A stretch of DNA of 6,490 bases from Acidobacteriota bacterium (GTDB lineage Bacteria > Acidobacteriota > Terriglobia > Terriglobales > Acidobacteriaceae), in NCBI GenBank assembly GCA_021781255.1, contig JAJXXG010000607.1, positions 1-6,490 on the forward strand. Direction: 5' to 3'. Both the position numbers and the translations under genes were made by a program. Below are positions 1 to 5,898 of the stretch, piece by piece (the first letter of the stretch is position 1; every line of letters begins with the position of its first letter). The notes under the pieces are model-generated. The model made no database searches. It saw only the letters and a list, made by a program, of their open reading frames with translations, and was not told the origin of the DNA.

Positions 1-69
1 GTGACGGGCAAGGATTCAACGAACACAGCCCTCACGGCGTCTACCACGTTCACGTTCGTCATCAACTAA
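1..69 (+). CDS. C-terminal end of a secreted or surface protein (partial)
   Basis: Only the last 22 codons of a gene lie in the window, ending at TAA 67-69. The translated tail is rich in Thr and Ser and ends in alternating hydrophobic residues (STTFTFVIN). That pattern is typical of a final beta strand of an immunoglobulin-like or other beta-sandwich domain in secreted bacterial proteins. No function can be assigned from so short a piece. Support for a real gene end here comes from the strong intrinsic terminator that begins 20 bases after the stop codon. A second frame (from base 3, stop at 75-77) is also open across this short stretch, so the frame choice rests on the plausible tail sequence and is not certain. 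Confidence 0.5.
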   Translation: MTGKDSTNTALTASTTFTFVIN

Positions 70-88
70 CCCTGTAAGCACAACGGGA

Positions 89-126
89 GGGGCAGTCGCC
101 GCGCGGCGACTGCCCCTTTTCTTTTT
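89..126 (+). terminator. Strong Rho-independent terminator
   Basis: A perfect inverted repeat, GGGGCAGTCGCCG (89-101) and CGGCGACTGCCCC (104-116), is followed at once by TTTTCTTTTT (117-126). Allowing for a minimal four-base loop, this is a roughly 12-bp GC-rich stem with a T tract, the classic intrinsic terminator. There is no matching A tract on the left side, so it works for rightward transcription only. It ends the transcript of the gene finishing at 69 and insulates the dehydrogenase gene that follows. Confidence 0.93.
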
Positions 127-152
127 GCGCGGCTCCGCCTGCCTGCCGGTTT

Positions 153-161
153 TGATACACT
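153..161 (+). promoter_or_regulatory. Candidate extended -10 promoter for the acyl-CoA dehydrogenase gene
   Basis: The sequence TGATACACT fits the extended -10 pattern TGnTAnnnT, with TACACT matching four of six bases of TATAAT. No good -35 box lies 16-18 bases upstream, which is tolerated by extended -10 promoters. Transcription would start near 168, leaving a leader of about 17 bases that just contains the ribosome binding site at 171-177. The site lies between the upstream terminator and the gene, where a promoter is needed. This is inference from a short motif. Confidence 0.35.
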
Positions 162-170
162 CCGAGGGCT

Positions 171-177
171 GAAGGAG
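171..177 (+). promoter_or_regulatory. Ribosome binding site that fixes a TTG start
   Basis: GAAGGAG sits seven bases before TTG 185-187. An in-frame TGA at 170-172 overlaps the start of this site, so the gene cannot begin further upstream, and no ATG or GTG occurs between that stop and the TTG. The next in-frame Met is codon 38, inside the conserved N-terminal domain. TTG is therefore the only reasonable start. Confidence 0.85.
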
Positions 178-184
178 TATTCCG

Positions 185-1348
185 TTGACCGCCCTTGCTC
201 ATCCCCCGCTCACGCAGCTCTCTGAGGAAGAAAAGCTGTTTTCCTCCACCGTGCGGCAGTTTGCCGGGGAGACGATTGCGCCGCTGGTGCGGCAGATGGA
301 CGACGAGCAGCAGTTTTCCGCAGGCCTTGTGGAGAAGCTGTTTGCGCTGGGGCTGATGGGGATTGAGGTTCCCGAGGAGATGGGCGGCGCGGGCGGCACG
401 TTTTTTGATGCCGTGCTGGCGATTGAGGCCATCTCCACCGTGGACCCTGCTGTGGCCGTGCTGGTGGATGTGCACAATACGCTGGTGATCAATGCCATGC
501 GGCGTTGGGGCACGGCGGAGCAGCAGCGCACCTGGCTGCCGCGGCTGGCGGCGAACACGGCGGGCGCGTACGCGCTGAGCGAGGCAGGCTCCGGCTCGGA
601 CGCCTTTGCGCTGCAGACGCGCGCCGAGGCCACGGACGGCGGCTACAGGCTGAACGGGCGCAAGCTGTGGATCAGCAATGCGCGTGAGGCGGGGCTGTTT
701 CTGGTTTTTGCCACGCTGGACCCGGCGGCAGGCTATCGCGGCATCTCGGCTTTTCTGGTGGAGAAGGGCACGCCGGGCTTCACGGTCGGGCGCAAGGAAG
801 ACAAGATGGGCATCCGCGCCAGCAGCACGTGCGAGCTGATCTTTGAGGACTGCGAGGTGCCTGGCGCAAACCTGCTGGGCGAGCCGGGCAAGGGATACAA
901 GATTGCCATTGAGACGCTGAACGAAGGGCGCATCGGCATCGGCGCGCAGATGTTGGGGCTGGCCGAGGGGGCATGGGGCCATGCCGCGCGCTACGCCAAA
1001 GAGCGCCGCCAGTTCGGCAAAGCCATCGCGGAGTTTCAGGCGGTGCAGTTCACGCTGGCGGAAATGGCCACGGAGATTGAGGCGGCGCGGCTGATGGTCT
1101 ACAACGCGGCGCGCATGAAGGATGCGGGGCAGCCGTTTGTGCGCGAGGCGGCGATGGCGAAGCTGTTCACGTCGCAGGTGGCCGAGCGCGTGGCGAGCCA
1201 GTGCGTGGAGATTTTCGGAGGCAATGGCTTTGTGCGCGACTACCCGGCGGAGAAGTATTATCGCGACGCGAAGGTGGGCAAGATTTACGAAGGCACGTCG
1301 AACATGCAACTGGCCACGATTGGGAAGCTGGTGTTGAGCGCGGTCTAG
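185..1348 (+). CDS. Acyl-CoA dehydrogenase (short/branched-chain type)
   Basis: This 387-residue flavoenzyme should catalyse FAD-dependent alpha,beta-dehydrogenation of an acyl-CoA, passing electrons to electron-transfer flavoprotein in the cytoplasm. Length is normal for the family. The N-terminal helical domain covers about residues 12-125, the middle beta domain 126-240 and the C-terminal helical domain 241-387. The first family signature is ALSEAGSGSDAFA (130-142); the second spans 342-361 around FGGNGF. RRQFG (274-278) is the usual flavin-contacting segment. The catalytic base is Glu369 in IYEGT, the position used by short-, medium- and short/branched-chain enzymes, in contrast to isovaleryl- and long-chain enzymes. 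Substrate chain length cannot be read from the sequence. It starts at TTG with a good ribosome binding site and stands alone: no ETF, thiolase or hydratase gene is adjacent in the window. Its stop codon overlaps that of the convergent rel gene. The family is certain; the substrate is not. Confidence 0.95.
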   Translation: MTALAHPPLTQLSEEEKLFSSTVRQFAGETIAPLVRQMDDEQQFSAGLVEKLFALGLMGIEVPEEMGGAGGTFFDAVLAIEAISTVDPAVAVLVDVHNTLVINAMRRWGTAEQQRTWLPRLAANTAGAYALSEAGSGSDAFALQTRAEATDGGYRLNGRKLWISNAREAGLFLVFATLDPAAGYRGISAFLVEKGTPGFTVGRKEDKMGIRASSTCELIFEDCEVPGANLLGEPGKGYKIAIETLNEGRIGIGAQMLGLAEGAWGHAARYAKERRQFGKAIAEFQAVQFTLAEMATEIEAARLMVYNAARMKDAGQPFVREAAMAKLFTSQVAERVASQCVEIFGGNGFVRDYPAEKYYRDAKVGKIYEGTSNMQLATIGKLVLSAV

Positions 1349-3645
1349 ATCTTCTGCGTGCGCAGCACGGTACGCACGCCGCTGACGCGGCGCAGTCCGA
1401 GGACCATGCGATTGAGGTGGCGCAGGTCTTCCGCCTCGACAATGAACTCGATGATGGCTTCGCCGTTCTCATCGCGGCGAATATCGACGCCGCGGATGTT
1501 GGTGTCGTCGTCGGAGATGACGGCGGTGAGCTCCTTCAACATGCCGGTGCGGTCGTCGCAGTAGACGGTGATCTTGACGGGGTAGCGCTGGACGCGGCCA
1601 GCGGACTCGTCGCCCACGCGGGCCCACTCGACGGCGATGCGGCGGTCGCTCTCGTAAAGCAAATTCTGAATATTGGGGCAGCTGCGCGCATGCACGGCCA
1701 CGCCCTTGCCGCGGGTGACGTATCCCACGATCTCTTCGCCGCGGATGGGATTGCAGCAGCGGGCGCGATAGACGAGCAGGTCGTTCTGCCCCTCGACCTG
1801 GAGCGAGTCAGAGCCGGTGAGGTGCAGCTTCCGCACCGCGTCGGTCATGGGCGTCTCGCCGGGCTTCGTCTCTGTGCCCGGCTCGGCCTCGGCGGGAGCG
1901 GCGAAGCCGGGGGCGAGCTTGTTGAGCACCTGGTGGGCCGAGTGCTTGCCCTGGCCGAGCGTTGCCAGCAGGTCGGCGGCGGTGGCCACGCCGTATTCAT
2001 TGGCGATGCGACCCAGATCCTGGTCGTCAATCTGGCTCATGGGCACCTTGAACTTGCGGGCCTCGCGCTCCAGCAGCTTGCGGCCGATTTCAACGGCGCG
2101 GCGGCGCTGATCCTCATTGAGCCAGTGCTTGATCTTGTTGCGTGCGCGCGGGCTCTTGACGAAGGTGAGCCAGTCGCGGCTGGGCTTGTGGTCCTTCTGC
2201 GTGACGATTTCAACAATGTCGCCGGTGCGCAGCTTGGTGCGCAGGGGGACCATGCGCCCGTTGACCTTGGCGCCGACGCAGGTGTGGCCCACCTCGGTGT
2301 GAATCGTGTACGCAAAATCGATGGGCGTGCCGTCGGCAGGGACCACGACGACCTTCCCCTTGGGCGTGAAGGTGTAGACCTCGTCGGGATAGAGGTCCAT
2401 CTTCAGGCTGGAGAGGAATTCGTTGGGGTCGGTCATCTCCTTTTGCCACTCGACGAGTTGGCGAATCCAGTTGAGGCGCTCCTCGTCGCGGGCGGTGACG
2501 GCACCATCGCCGGCTTTGTATTTCCAGTGGGCGGCGATGCCCTCCTCGGCGATGCGGTGCATTTCCTCGGTGCGAATCTGCACCTCAAACTGGTGGCCGC
2601 CCTCGCCAATCACCGTGGTGTGCAGCGACTGGTAGCGGTTGGCGCGCGGCATGGCGATGAAGTCCTTGATGCGGCCCGGCACCGGACGCCACAACGTGTG
2701 GATGAGGCCGAAGACGGCGTAACAAGAGGCTACATCCTGGGTGATGACACGGACGGCCAGCAGGTCATAGACCTGATCGAAGGTGACCTTGGTGCGCTGG
2801 AGCTTCTGGAAGATGGAGTAGAGGCGCTTGATGCGCCACTCGACGCGGGCCTCGATGTGGTTTTCGCGCAACTGCTCGACGAGGGTGTCTTCAACAGTGT
2901 GCAGGAACTGCTCGCCCTCGATGCGCCGGGCTTCGACGGCCTCGGCCACCTGCTCGTAGCTCACAGGGTCGGTGTAGCGGAAGGCGAGGTCTTCGAGCTC
3001 GCCGCGCACCTTGCCCATGCCCAGGCGATGGGCCAGCGGAGCATAGATGTCCAGCGTCTCGCGGGCGATGGCCTCCTGCCGCTCGGGCTTGAGATGCTCC
3101 AATGTGCGCATGTTGTGCAGCCGGTCAGCCAGCTTGATGAGGACCACGCGCACGTCGCTGACCATGGCCAGCAGCATCTTGCGCACGTTCTCGGCCTGGC
3201 GGTCTTCGCGATTGGCGAACTGGATTTTGTCGATCTTGGTGACGCCCTCGACGATGTGGGCGACCTGGTCTCCGAAGCCCGCTTCAATCTCTTCATTGGT
3301 GGCGGGCGTGTCCTCGACGGCATCGTGGAGCAGGGCGGCGGCGATGGCTGTCGCATCCAGCTTCATCTCCGCCAGCACCTCGGCAACCTCGAGCGGATGA
3401 ATAATGTATGGCTCGCCGGAGGCTCGCACCTGCCCCTGATGGTGCTGGACGCAGAAATCCCATGCCTTGCGGATGAGACTCACATCTTCATTGGGACGAT
3501 TGGCCTGAACGTGGCGCAGGAGCGCCTCGAAGCGCTGGTCGATGTCCTGCTGATCCGGAACCCGCGAGACAGCGGGAGCCTGCCCCGAAGACACCGGGGT
3601 GGCGCTGGAAATACCCGCGGAGACCGGCTGCCGGACTGTCGCCAT
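1345..3645 (-). CDS. rel: Bifunctional (p)ppGpp synthetase/hydrolase, RelA/SpoT family
   Basis: A full-length, 766-residue long RSH protein that makes (p)ppGpp from ATP and GDP/GTP and hydrolyses it, setting the stringent response. Order of domains: a low-complexity N-terminal tail (1-33); HD hydrolase (about 38-210) with Arg74, His83, His107-Asp108, Glu111-Asp112, Asp174 and Asn178 all present; synthetase (about 250-376) with Asp293 in YDLLAVRV, RIKD (325-328), YQSLHT (338-343) and Glu354 in EVQIRT; TGS (421-482); a helical region (483-580); a Pro/Glu-rich linker (583-598); a CC/zinc-finger domain (628-661, Cys630-Cys631, His652, Cys656); and a C-terminal ACT domain (690-762). The intact HD site and the RxKD form of the synthetase motif indicate a bifunctional Rel, not a RelA-type synthetase with a dead hydrolase. 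The ATG at 3645 has no good Shine-Dalgarno sequence, but a perfect TATAAT lies five bases upstream. It is convergent with, and overlaps by four bases, the dehydrogenase gene. Confidence 0.97.
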   Translation of the reverse strand: MATVRQPVSAGISSATPVSSGQAPAVSRVPDQQDIDQRFEALLRHVQANRPNEDVSLIRKAWDFCVQHHQGQVRASGEPYIIHPLEVAEVLAEMKLDATAIAAALLHDAVEDTPATNEEIEAGFGDQVAHIVEGVTKIDKIQFANREDRQAENVRKMLLAMVSDVRVVLIKLADRLHNMRTLEHLKPERQEAIARETLDIYAPLAHRLGMGKVRGELEDLAFRYTDPVSYEQVAEAVEARRIEGEQFLHTVEDTLVEQLRENHIEARVEWRIKRLYSIFQKLQRTKVTFDQVYDLLAVRVITQDVASCYAVFGLIHTLWRPVPGRIKDFIAMPRANRYQSLHTTVIGEGGHQFEVQIRTEEMHRIAEEGIAAHWKYKAGDGAVTARDEERLNWIRQLVEWQKEMTDPNEFLSSLKMDLYPDEVYTFTPKGKVVVVPADGTPIDFAYTIHTEVGHTCVGAKVNGRMVPLRTKLRTGDIVEIVTQKDHKPSRDWLTFVKSPRARNKIKHWLNEDQRRRAVEIGRKLLEREARKFKVPMSQIDDQDLGRIANEYGVATAADLLATLGQGKHSAHQVLNKLAPGFAAPAEAEPGTETKPGETPMTDAVRKLHLTGSDSLQVEGQNDLLVYRARCCNPIRGEEIVGYVTRGKGVAVHARSCPNIQNLLYESDRRIAVEWARVGDESAGRVQRYPVKITVYCDDRTGMLKELTAVISDDDTNIRGVDIRRDENGEAIIEFIVEAEDLRHLNRMVLGLRRVSGVRTVLRTQKI
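1356..1379. repeat. Inverted repeat at the dehydrogenase/rel junction
   Basis: GCGTGCG (1356-1362) and CGCACGC (1373-1379) form a perfect 7-bp inverted repeat with a 10-base loop. It lies eight bases beyond the dehydrogenase stop and inside the last codons of rel. Neither strand has a T tract after it, so it is not a standard intrinsic terminator. It may still stall or stabilise one of the converging transcripts, or it may be chance in GC-rich coding sequence. Confidence 0.4.
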
Positions 3646-3650
3646 GCTTC

Positions 3651-3656
3651 ATTATA
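3651..3656 (-). promoter_or_regulatory. Perfect -10 box (TATAAT) abutting the rel start codon
   Basis: Read on the minus strand the sequence is TATAAT, then GAAGC, then the ATG of rel. The hexamer is a perfect sigma-70 -10 element. No clear -35 box lies 16-18 bases upstream (ATCCAT at a 17-base spacing), and there is no extended -10 TG. Because transcription begins about 6-8 bases after a -10 element, the start point would fall at or next to the ATG. That would give a leaderless or nearly leaderless mRNA and would agree with the absence of a Shine-Dalgarno sequence. Confidence 0.5.
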
Positions 3657-3691
3657 GGCCTGAGATGTTTGGGATGGATAAAGCCTGCCTG

Positions 3692-3733
3692 CGCGCCGGC
3701 CCCGTCTGCGGGCTATGGACGGTGGCTGGCGCG
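3692..3733. repeat. GC-rich hairpin upstream of rel
   Basis: Bases 3692-3701 pair with 3724-3733 (ten pairs, one of them G-U when read as rightward RNA). After a single bulged T at 3723, 3702-3706 (CCGTC) pairs with 3718-3722 (GACGG). The loop is 11 bases (3707-3717). There is no T tract on either side, so it is not an intrinsic terminator. It sits about 45-90 bases upstream of the rel ATG and could act as DNA (a regulator site) or as part of a divergent leader RNA. No role is demonstrated. Confidence 0.4.
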
Positions 3734-3934
3734 GCAAACGGACGGGCTAACTTACTCACTTAAAGTCCGCCAAGACCGAGCCCGGGCGATGCAGTACAGA
3801 TTTGGGAAGTTAATGGTCTTCCGTGTTGACCGACTTACTTTTGCTTCACTGCCTGCAAGATAACGCATTACAGACTATCCACTGAATTTTACCGGGCACG
3901 CTGATGGATTGTCGGTGCTGTAGAGCTCTGTTCA

Positions 3935-3952
3935 CTGTGCCCGCGGTCACAG
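3935..3952. promoter_or_regulatory. Operator-like dyad upstream of the cytochrome gene
   Basis: CTGTGCCCGCGGTCACAG is an 18-base palindrome in which 16 bases are symmetric, with arms CTGTG/CACAG around a CCGCGG core. Such a dyad is the expected form of a binding site for a dimeric regulator. It ends 63 bases before the cytochrome ATG, a reasonable distance for a control site. No regulator can be named from it, and a palindrome of this size could also arise by chance. Confidence 0.35.
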
Positions 3953-4005
3953 CGGCGCTTCCCCGGCGGCGGCGTAGAGTCCCTTGCGGAGTAGAGGTCC
4001 AGAAC

Positions 4006-4010
4006 GGAGG
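4006..4010 (+). promoter_or_regulatory. Ribosome binding site of the cytochrome gene
   Basis: GGAGG lies five bases before ATG 4016-4018. The site and the signal peptide that begins immediately at this Met agree on the start. Confidence 0.85.
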
Positions 4011-4015
4011 AACTT

Positions 4016-4444
4016 ATGTTACAACGTCTCTTACTTACAGCCCTTGCCGCGACCTTTGTCGCAGGCGTGGGATATGCAGGTGAAACGCAATCAAAAATTG
4101 TCATTCCAGTGGAGAAGGTATCACCTACGAGCGGCAAGGCGATGTTCAAGAGCTATTGCGCGCCCTGTCACGGGGTGGATGGCAAGGGCAATGGTCCGGC
4201 GGCAAATGCGCTGAAGCCAGCGCCGACCGACCTGACTGAGCTGACAAAGCAGAACCATGGAAGATTTCCGGACAGCCATATCGTGGCCGTGCTTGAGTTC
4301 GGCTCTGCGGTACCGGCGCACGGATCGAGCCTGATGCCCGTGTGGGGCCCGATCCTTGGTAAGATGGACCAGGCTAACTCCCAGCAGAAGCATCTCAGAA
4401 TCAGCAATCTGAGCCGCTACCTGGAGAGTATCCAGGCAAAGTAA
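4016..4444 (+). CDS. Exported monohaem c-type cytochrome
   Basis: The 142-residue product has a short basic N-terminus, a hydrophobic core (about 4-18) and a likely signal peptidase I site after Ala21 (GYA before GE), so the mature protein should be periplasmic. One haem-binding motif, CAPCH (Cys48, Cys51, His52), is set in the usual class I context GKAMFKSYCAPCHGVDGKGNGP. Met107 in MPVWG is the likely distal haem ligand. These features fit a small soluble cytochrome c that carries electrons in the periplasm; the donor and acceptor are not evident, and no oxidase or dehydrogenase partner lies nearby. The early codons include several TTA leucines, unlike the GC-rich usage of neighbouring genes. 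The methyltransferase gene follows 53 bases later on the same strand without a terminator, so a shared transcript is possible although the functions are unrelated. Family assignment is firm; physiological role is unknown. Confidence 0.92.
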   Translation: MLQRLLLTALAATFVAGVGYAGETQSKIVIPVEKVSPTSGKAMFKSYCAPCHGVDGKGNGPAANALKPAPTDLTELTKQNHGRFPDSHIVAVLEFGSAVPAHGSSLMPVWGPILGKMDQANSQQKHLRISNLSRYLESIQAK

Positions 4445-4487
4445 GGAGCAGCGACCCGTATGCTCTCGCCTGGGGCTCAAGGAACCC

Positions 4488-4494
4488 GAGGGAG
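4488..4494 (+). promoter_or_regulatory. Ribosome binding site for the long methyltransferase start
   Basis: GAGGGAG precedes ATG 4498 with only three bases between, closer than the usual five to nine. It supports the long form but not strongly; compare GGGAG at 4680-4684 before GTG 4690. Confidence 0.5.
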
Positions 4495-4497
4495 CTG

Positions 4498-5895
4498 ATG
4501 AACAAGCCGCGCAAGCCACACTCTGCTGCAAACCGGAAGGCGTCCAGGGATTCGAGCCCGGCGACGCCTTCTGGCCGGAATCGTCCGAATCCGTCCGCCA
4601 CCCAGCACGCGGAAGCCCGCGACCCCGCAAGAAGTCCCTTTCCCGCAGACAAGCGGACGGAAAAATCCAAAGCAGGGCCGGGAGCCCGCGTGAGCCGCCG
4701 CGCCGCAGACAGGCTGCGCGCGGGGCATCTGTGGGTCTACGCGTCCGATATCGAGTCGATTGAGACCGGCGAAGGCGAGCCGCCCGCGCTGCTGCCCGTG
4801 GCCGACTCCCGCGGATTGCTGCTGGGCACGGCGCTTTACAGTCCTTCATCCCAGATTGCGCTGCGGCTGGTGTCGCGTGAGGCGGTTGATGAGGCCGCGT
4901 GGCTGAAACTGCTGGAAGACCGGCTGCGCGCGGCGATTACCCGGCGCAGGCCGCTGCTGGACAGCGATACCGACGCCTGCCGGCTTTGCTTCAGCGAGGC
5001 CGACGAGCTGCCCGGCGTGGTGGCGGACAAGTACGGCGCGCTGATCGTTCTGCAACTGCTGACCAAGGGTTTGGACTCGGCTGCGACGCGCGAGAGCTGC
5101 GCGCGGGTTTTGCGCGAGGAGATGCAGCCCGCCACCATTCTGGAGCGGCCCGACCCGCGCATGCGCGAGCTGGAGGGGCTGAGCGCTCCGGGCCTCGCTC
5201 CCTTGTGGGCCGCGCAGCCTGAAGCGCCGCTGACCAGCACGCAGTTCCGGCTGAATGGCCTGCTGTTCCACTACGACGCGAACGCAGGGCAGAAGACCGG
5301 AGCCTTTCTCGACCAGCGAGCCAACTATGCCGCCGCACGTCAGTGGGCCGAGCGCATGGGCACAACCGCGCGGGCGCTGGATGTCTGCTGCTACCAGGGC
5401 GGCTTTGCGCTGCATCTGGCGCAGGTTTGCGGGCAGGTGACGGGAATTGACGCCTCGCGCGCCTCGCTGGAGGTGGCCGAGCGGAACGTAGAGGCCAACC
5501 GCGCCCGGCTCTCCGCGCAGGTGGACTGGGTGGAGGCCGACGCCTTTCAGATTCTGCGCGACTGGTCGGAGGCCGGCGAGCGGTTTGACACGATCATTCT
5601 GGACCCCCCGGCCTTTGCCAAGACGAAGCGGGCCGTAGAGGGAGCGCTGCGCGGCTACAAGGAACTGAACCTGCGCGCCTTGCGGATGATGCGTCCGGGC
5701 GGGTTGCTCATGACCTTCTCCTGCAGCCACCATGTGGGCTGGGAGGAGCTGCAGGGTGCGGTCGCCTCTGCCGCCGCCGATGCGCACCGCCGCGTGCGGC
5801 TGCTGGAGCGCCGGGGCGCCGCGCCGGACCATCCGGTGGTGCTGAATCTGCCTGAGACCGAATATCTGAAGTGCCTGGTGCTGGAGGTTGAGTAA
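4498..5895 (+). CDS. rlmI: RlmI-type 23S rRNA (cytosine-C5) methyltransferase
   Basis: A class I S-adenosylmethionine-dependent methyltransferase of the RlmI/COG1092 family, which in E. coli methylates C1962 of 23S rRNA. From ATG 4498 the protein has 465 residues: a basic, Ser/Pro-rich tail (1-64), a PUA-like RNA-binding domain (about 65-150, with GHLWVY at 76-81), a linking domain with the family motif GQKTGAFLDQR (264-274), and the Rossmann methyltransferase domain. In the last, motif I is ALDVCCYQGGF (293-303), the acidic SAM-ribose region is GIDAS (316-320), motif IV is LDPPAF (368-373), and TFSCS (406-410) supplies Cys409, the likely nucleophile for C5 methylation. DHPV (444-447) and the EYLK end also match RlmI. 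Family members are usually close to 400 residues, so GTG 4690 (401 residues, GGGAG five bases upstream) is a serious alternative start. The exact target nucleotide is inferred from homology and was not shown for this lineage. Confidence 0.9.
   Translation: MNKPRKPHSAANRKASRDSSPATPSGRNRPNPSATQHAEARDPARSPFPADKRTEKSKAGPGARVSRRAADRLRAGHLWVYASDIESIETGEGEPPALLPVADSRGLLLGTALYSPSSQIALRLVSREAVDEAAWLKLLEDRLRAAITRRRPLLDSDTDACRLCFSEADELPGVVADKYGALIVLQLLTKGLDSAATRESCARVLREEMQPATILERPDPRMRELEGLSAPGLAPLWAAQPEAPLTSTQFRLNGLLFHYDANAGQKTGAFLDQRANYAAARQWAERMGTTARALDVCCYQGGFALHLAQVCGQVTGIDASRASLEVAERNVEANRARLSAQVDWVEADAFQILRDWSEAGERFDTIILDPPAFAKTKRAVEGALRGYKELNLRALRMMRPGGLLMTFSCSHHVGWEELQGAVASAAADAHRRVRLLERRGAAPDHPVVLNLPETEYLKCLVLEVE
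4680..4684 (+). promoter_or_regulatory. Alternative ribosome binding site for a shorter methyltransferase
   Basis: GGGAG is followed after five bases by GTG 4690-4692, which is in frame with the methyltransferase as codon 65. Starting here removes the whole low-complexity tail and leaves a 401-residue protein beginning just before the PUA-like domain, the usual family length. Confidence 0.45.
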
Positions 5896-5898
5896 GCC

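Larger units (their letters stand above)
3646..4015. other. Divergent intergenic region between rel and the cytochrome gene
   Basis: These 370 bases separate the starts of two divergent genes. I find no convincing coding sequence here; the short open frames have no ribosome binding site and no recognisable protein character. The stretch from about 3745 to 3930 is visibly richer in A and T than the flanking genes. It holds a TATAAT next to the rel start, a GC-rich hairpin (3692-3733), a weak GGAAG/CTTCC inverted repeat (3805-3809 and 3818-3822), an AGAGCTCT palindrome (3922-3929), an operator-like dyad (3935-3952), and two near-copies of GTAGAGTCC (3974-3982) and GTAGAGGTCC (3991-4000) just before the cytochrome ribosome binding site. 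I could not pick a confident sigma-70 promoter for the cytochrome gene. Confidence 0.7.

Noticed and set aside
62..1309. A 415-codon open frame on the minus strand opposite the acyl-CoA dehydrogenase
   Set aside because: Arg/Ala/His/Leu-rich composition without domains, opposite a well-supported gene and running through the intrinsic terminator; a compositional shadow.
1201..3657. An 818-codon open frame on the plus strand covering all of rel in antisense
   Set aside because: It is opposite a complete, motif-perfect Rel protein, has no ribosome binding site or recognisable domain, and is rich in Ala, Val, Gly, Leu and Asp as expected from reading GC-rich codons backwards. Long antisense frames are common in such genomes.
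3669..3863. A 64-codon plus-strand open frame in the intergenic region
   Set aside because: No ribosome binding site, mixed composition, and it overlaps the hairpin and the AT-richer stretch; nothing suggests a real small protein.
3826..3864. TTGACC (3826-3831) with GATAAC (3859-3864) as a promoter for the cytochrome gene
   Set aside because: The spacing is 27 bases, far from the 16-18 needed, and no acceptable -10 lies at the right distance from TTGACC.
4461..4494. A possible hairpin between the cytochrome and methyltransferase genes (GGG/CCC and CTCG/CGAG)
   Set aside because: Only short pairs with asymmetric bulges and no T tract; not a terminator.
4846..5832. A 328-codon minus-strand open frame opposite the methyltransferase
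   Set aside because: It mirrors a gene with clear RlmI motifs, has no start signal and no recognisable family; a shadow frame.
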